Shown here: piece by piece, positions 63,301-64,000 of the stretch
Layout of the letters: each line of letters starts with the position of its first letter
Numbering within the stretch: the first letter of the stretch is position 1
Source of the DNA: an archaeon GW2011_AR5
GTDB lineage: Archaea > Aenigmatarchaeota > Aenigmatarchaeia > GW2011-AR5
NCBI GenBank assembly: GCA_000806115.1
Contig: JWKQ01000001.1
Location: 151,784 to 215,783 of the forward strand
Direction of reading: 5' to 3'
DNA: 64,000 nucleotides
The notes under the pieces: model-generated
What the model was told of the DNA's origin: nothing
The model's database searches: none
The model's input: the letters and a program-made list of their open reading frames with translations, nothing else
Translations under genes and position numbers: made by a program

Positions 63301-63750
63301 CAGCCTCCCGATGAGGAGTGCAACAATAACGTTCCGTGCGAGACGGGCTACGTGTGCGACAACGGATTTTGCGTCCCCGAGCCCGTAAGCTGCTCCGCGA
63401 GCAATTGTCCCGGCGTGAAGGACGCGTGCTACTGTTCCAGCAACCAGTGCATAGCGTGCGGCTCCGGGTATGCATGTTCATCAGGCAGTTGCGTACCGGA
63501 GATACCTGTCGGCGCATGCAACTCGAACAGCCAGTGTCCTGCGGAACAGATATGCGTGAACAGCGTCTGCCAGCAACGGCCTCCGGAATGCTACCAGAAC
63601 AGCGATTGTCCTGCTTCACAGGAATGTGAAAACGGCAGATGCACCGCTTCTGAACCGGTAAGCAGGGATATTATAGTGCTTCTGATAATAATCCTTGCGG
63701 TAATCATGGTGCCGCTCATACTTTTCATATATATCAAGAGGTCATTATAG
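51340..63750 (+). CDS. Giant surface protein (4136 residues) with embedded Hint domain
   Basis: A signal peptide (ALAIFALVTGIVVLGAYSYGA) is followed by Cys-rich units, then a complete Hint (hedgehog/intein) domain: it starts SFVAGTPV (Ser195 in the place of the usual Cys) and ends HTYIANSMMVHN (His338, Asn339), followed by Leu. Further on are Ig-like and Gly-rich stretches, a beta-propeller-like region with repeated DIAY/LVVWG units (54.8-55.9 kb), a coiled coil (about 57.2-57.5 kb), and many 100-150-residue beta domains of the form NPLDDDRFAYISCFVRNP. Segments of about 950 bases repeat at 59.1, 60.0 and 60.95 kb. Cys-rich knots and one transmembrane helix (VLLIIILAVIMVPLILFIYI) close it. TATA box about 35 bases upstream of the ATG. 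Confidence 0.85.
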   Translation: MKAQTALAIFALVTGIVVLGAYSYGAEQCGTMLCRATETCNPDTLECEPLNNECDPPCGSGETCISGTCVNGTGGTPSTTDTVTGTGAPTACTSSVGCPTTAPRCLWGYCTKTNSQIEYTFDTGGVCVANAYMSGGRWATAPVCTTELFSLPIPTGYKPECLHTVTVTQLSADDSGEVCYGDCGGTGGGGDGGNSFVAGTPVMLSDETSKPIEQIKTGDKVRSFSPETGEFSTGAVTWILTRNVNEVYHIEFDDESSVEATGTHPFYVKTAAPGVPTKHKYFVTVENLRTGDTVYKADKGQNIPVRIASIGKIEKKTSVYNFNVEPLHTYIANSMMVHNLKEPGNNLPPAFATSSPTFPVTGFATVTTSAPRDITSQITDKSNLQFRLRVTDTAAATRPGETTRSISAQFKMQVLNPSPTEKCVPDGTTGKPKIVPLCAGTLTECTQTPTENASITAPRCISPSSLNGWVNGNSSNQCVDGNYRALVTQQVYRSYGCAKQVRDPNLPLFSSPNSYGSYNTSGFTINGTRNNWTTRTLCSAGCSNGVCRTVTTPGPGGCTTRPGSRTPSLTSITAAPRRVAPTGTITMTSVASDPDTVNGRRERIRLVCGTAEGTVINGTTGGCTGTGGTGGGTGGTGGGNVPNIFSTVQSVRAEYGAQPSDEELGEMLNTMAWINRAGGWGLSTKSGGTRCPSPQGVDIACDILYHRPTNVIVDVLVGAGEQSDPAWQVLGVNTQADRPWLAPMQPSGGGGSSLTVSPSSVTVVSGGQSGDITISGGSGSYRARNTPGDDVVSITSTSNPSVFRASASGSAAAGTQHTRTIEDTADTSKTAAITITISSDGSGSRCGNGQIDEGEECDGSNRNGETCASLGYDRGILRCNSDCNFDTSTCRFGRTTAQLTARPTFDITGLVVGACDTCAEKGQSDNYQSDVRNAANEYMASHPEIAGLSSYEALDAVAQLRDGTIAILISQGFNAKTIPGPDGVPYPQVVSVWKSGDTDTTDYRVTAGGGPIVQAIAAGYCGGHSTFDGVDIIPNSCNSGLADDTGGSNNFTANLCSGELADSNPTCTFTVPAEWRGGGHFRNLYCRVQDESGLYSGAGRTSVIVDSIPPTSQITSPTANSVQIGSFPVTVTDADDGELASCYYSVSNTASTTTTATSGNIRVSQTTSVWRPTDIAYSNRSNVLLAVWNSNTDPTGVLDEKSAVGQFMRSDGTLAGSNIGLGSDGIFNGGIKVAYNEDDDTFLVVWGTALDNDVGPAKGSVIRPDGTFIRRDFDIAANCNIGGHASSLGNIAYSTAAREFIVSCTRGIVTGGTIVLVGIRPDGAIRGEVTVTTGGAASTVAAGPSNILVAWVGSDGFANARLVNYDGSFASQPGRIGTIVGGAAAFYNAASGNYDVFYGSWELKKKTVSATGVVGAETTIRTAAEGVGFSDVTQTSSGSYWVVGESQQDGDSLGYIISPSGTVGAPASFAEDRVSPNYAPSITVMNDVPVVVMNRGQGRVPGELRWYPGVMFAQIGSLGGGGNGRVRQCNSQFTVTVGSSSSDAYASCPCDTGAAQPGGCLSVAGACTTSARCGSSYIGVRPIPSACTAVSTTSTNDCSDGTCTVRAWATDRSRNVGSPDSRNFIIRTLSTNITSPEAGSYQTDNFSVSVQDRDYSSSTTNLTCTYDVYTISAIALRTVTNANRTCNSNFTVSVGPDGSCRNIGQNTCRVVSRVSRAGISSTDERFFSIDWASPVSTITAAPTGWVSGNFTVSVMDDPQNTQLTECQYRVVSNGTETVPWRNRTCSTGTPMQLAISVGNTSASNCRHEGGESCLVMVRPLGRSRAPGIGDNASISVMLGNIDTNGFHMPLGIVTTNRGINFSGTTRTELRAATFYVCNSRSSVSSCISAYNSGNRGQNSPNFCGSIAGRCELRCSDRDVRFYFAARGIPIGTSEQVIVLSQIGNASCPVFNIAEINRLLDIFHQLDREISIQIMEIDEFIRQNGETDTANNETLDVLNEALLITRDHLNYMNATMQELTVERAQELIATSNSRLDEINRLLRGLVSPLRVRLTVNMPSTIRFNRTTVLPALITKSGNRTAYARVACAITMPNTSVTRSTSSCLTLDGNTTFDTPFMPSLLGQYTYSCTLARSVRSDCSFLVNQTPVTGTFRALPGFGTYITTISGPTTVLRGREAVVTATVANPDDVEKFGTVRCDFTDPFGSLRRNTSACTQFGNDLNTDVQVTMIADRVGNWSVSRCQVSASEFSGCTGAVLDNVSRQVVNYTVATPDDVFIESILLPTAPVVNGSVAFITMSVTNPTSSVAYVNATCTLVPSYGPLRIGTTAGMESGTTRLFSMNVTTDAAGIWSVSSCTTYKSSSPSLVEQTQTNMVENPGRFTVIARTNLSISSVTVPPRVNNRTSATVTIIADNPSVARYGRASCVFRSPANVQTTNLSACMLVEDSASIPVSIYLNKEGIWNVESCSLFGSVNPDCTSSALHDRVLQAGAINSTTTDIVDNPVCGDGQVGGTEQCDNGQNNGPCNATCSTSCTINNCGGCTPGLYHAFNATNGACAEFSSDCVPAGWINRTAGPCPSNANNVYINSVSVPSSGVVNNTNVDIIATVTNPLDDDRFAYISCFVRNPSGNSVLLTSSCTGIQAGSSRNYAMSVFVDETGTWNVTSCSANASVSCSSAVRTHTFNASRTFTVARGLNLSFVSVIPPSNVLINNTAVVSASVRNPSEAARFAQVTCNFRKPNNQAVQNSTGCVQVGGTSAQNFDVNIFANAAGTWTVTSCTVRGGLSDCSALQDSEANIGAFNVTALSIPVISSFSASPPSINEGGSINLSWSTSGADSASIDNDIGVVPVSGSLIVTPFTNTTYMLTATNAQGSASRNASVTVNVTIGNLSVVNIASVSVPAGDVINNSNVNIHALVRNPLDDDRFAYISCFVRNPAGAVQLVTSPCEGIQASSLNTYTASVFTGITGRWNVTTCSINASASCASATRQHSINASKTFNVIRGINLSFASFSTPSNTPLNTIAVLTSGVRNPSDAARFARVTCSFRKPNNQIVSNSTGCVQVEGGGSVTPFDVNIFANAAGTWSITGCTLRGSLSADCSALQDSEANIGAFNVTPAPTVPVISAFSAFPSLVNPGGNVNLSWSTTGATSATIHASTADFIPSVPVSGSIIVTPMSNTTYTLTAINSEGSSNRSVNVTVNITISGLTNISILSVSVPSGDVINNSNININVLAANPLDDDRFALVSCSFRNPFGSSTLLSSSCSGIQANSTRTYNVPAFIDVVGRWNVTTCSINASTSCSTATQTHSINASRTFNVVRGINMSFVSFVLPANSPVNSSVQLTANVRNPSDAARYARVTCSFRTPSNQVVSNSTSCSQVSGTTTTALAVRIFADEAGAWNAEQCSLRAGLADCNNLHDAESGIGIFNITASAQPLPLLGLYISNISAPATAVNNSQINVIVFGRNPNPANSSYALAGCSFTNPSGSLSRHASSCLQLTANSTQQFMVSNLADIQGPWTVANCFINASGDNCATSLLHNVSPETRTVNVILPPDLYITSVTAQEEAVNNTNVPIDVYVSNPLNDDRYGQVSCIIENPVGANQTKQTACSLITRQNSRRYNTSVFANTVGTWNVRNCTVSASSSSSCSGAQATSSMINGDAFRVIRGYNLTISNIAISSPAYTFTPVFVSYTLRNPSATERFGRVTCTFTKGVQIVNRSACFTLPAESFVDSRGNLTTEQAGTWTVNCNAERSADSSCSSVEVHDSESLTFNISNPPDIYIQSVDMSALAPLSNLSVATLRIRNTALTPLYGFAGCTFKNRLNETFRNVSQCDEMSSDTNNVAIGIVPELRGNWSVSGCFVNASRSQGCGGNRTHNISTVSKSFSVTAPLLRIEQVYLTSANLLVGEIADISVDVKNIGEREYTGFVNCTMFNPYNTTIRLTTPNQSIPLGEIRTFNPQYIVDVPGRWRVSSCSIYRLGSIILEDSENVNKPFNVTYQPPDEECNNNVPCETGYVCDNGFCVPEPVSCSASNCPGVKDACYCSSNQCIACGSGYACSSGSCVPEIPVGACNSNSQCPAEQICVNSVCQQRPPECYQNSDCPASQECENGRCTASEPVSRDIIVLLIIILAVIMVPLILFIYIKRSL
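51922..52356 (+). other. Hint (intein-like) domain within the giant protein
   Basis: Residues 195-339 of the 4136-residue protein. Block A reads SFVAGTPV (Ser instead of Cys), block B includes EATGTHPFYV (the TxxH of inteins, His present), and the C-terminal block reads YNFNVEPLHTYIANSMMVHN. The residue after Asn339 is Leu, not Cys, Ser or Thr. Without the +1 nucleophile, full splicing is unlikely; as in bacterial intein-like domains, autocleavage is expected. The domain is preceded by a Gly-rich linker. Confidence 0.8.
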
Positions 63751-63854
63751 TAATTCATGAGTAGTGTGCAGGAGAACCAAGTATTTGTCGATTAAAACCT
63801 GAAATAAAACATTATAGACAAACATCATGTTAGCGTATGGAAATGTGAAATACC

Positions 63855-64000
63855 ATGAAAAATAAAAAAGGGCTTGCTGTGTCGCTGAACGTGGTCATAG
63901 TGGTAGCCATAGGACTCCTCACCATCGCTTCCCTGTCTGTGTTCTTCTTCAGCAGCTCCTTCAGCCAGATATCCGAAGCCGACGCGCAGCGAATTTTCTC
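63855..64000 (+). CDS. Pilin-like protein, N-terminal fragment
   Basis: The gene runs off the right edge; 48 residues are seen (KNKKGLAVSLNVVIVVAIGL, then LTIASLSVFFFSSSFSQISEADAQRIF). The N-terminus is a class III-type signal: a short basic stretch ending in KKG, then a hydrophobic helix, as in archaeal pilins and archaellins. It follows the giant surface gene by about 100 bases with its own TATA-like run near 63805-63815. Confidence 0.6.
   Translation, partial: MKNKKGLAVSLNVVIVVAIGLLTIASLSVFFFSSSFSQISEADAQRIF

Overview
The window reads as archaeal and most resembles a DPANN-type genome (Micrarchaeota, Aenigmarchaeota and Diapherotrites are the lineages I would compare first). The evidence is an archaeal core set (RNA polymerase subunit F, ribosomal protein L21e, DUF655, Pus10, class I LysRS, archaeal-type AspRS), TATA boxes 25-30 bp upstream of many start codons (leaderless genes), GGTGA/GGAGG ribosome binding sites inside operons, and tRNA genes interrupted by introns at unusual positions. 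No rRNA, CRISPR array or replication origin was seen. The lineage is an inference.

Layout. 1-2.6 kb: a purine-synthesis fragment, a PfkB kinase, and ftsZ with its own promoter and terminator-like hairpin. 2.6-5.1 kb: two unrecognised DNA-binding-like proteins. 5.2-9.7 kb: a tightly overlapping operon gatC-orf-gatA-HAD-GNAT-gatB for tRNA-dependent amidation. 9.7-10.3 kb: four tandem micro-genes, each encoding one C2H2 zinc finger. 10.3-13.6 kb: tRNA-Arg(TCG) followed by an AT-rich accessory island (YdeI-like protein, HicBA toxin-antitoxin, peptidase E, Fic protein), in which copies of the tRNA-Arg 5' end recur as direct repeats. 13.6-16.1 kb: a BshA-like glycosyltransferase and a divergent NikR/ZIP metal-homeostasis pair with inverted repeats between them. 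16.1-17.2 kb: an interrupted tRNA-Glu, a Trm9-like tRNA methyltransferase, and an intron-containing tRNA-Leu whose 5' half is also the 3' end of the methyltransferase gene. 17.2-28.7 kb: housekeeping metabolism (thymidine kinase, Nudix protein, PRPP synthetase-like, PEP synthase, PCD, LysRS, a site-2 protease), a VapBC pair and a secreted phosphatase. 28.7-41.1 kb: surface and secreted proteins (a Tat metalloprotease lipoprotein, two anchored proteins, a 2239-residue Cys-rich protein, a pilin-like protein with tail-fibre repeats), interleaved with structured repeats. 41.2-51.3 kb: information-processing genes (L21e, RpoF, Pus10, RNase HII and a divergent paralogue beside it, AspRS, a YbaK deacylase), a LAGLIDADG protein and an interrupted initiator tRNA. 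51.3-63.8 kb: a single 4136-residue surface protein with an embedded Hint (intein-like) domain. 63.9 kb to the end: the start of another pilin-like gene.

The most unusual aspects are: (1) a repeated structured element in intergenic regions (three full copies and one partial) whose helices are preserved by compensatory changes and which carries variable numbers of a paired-hairpin module; (2) multi-intron tRNAs, including the initiator; (3) a stop codon that is also a tRNA anticodon; (4) the Hint domain in a giant archaeal surface protein; (5) the zinc-finger micro-gene cluster. All calls come from reading the sequence; no database search was run.
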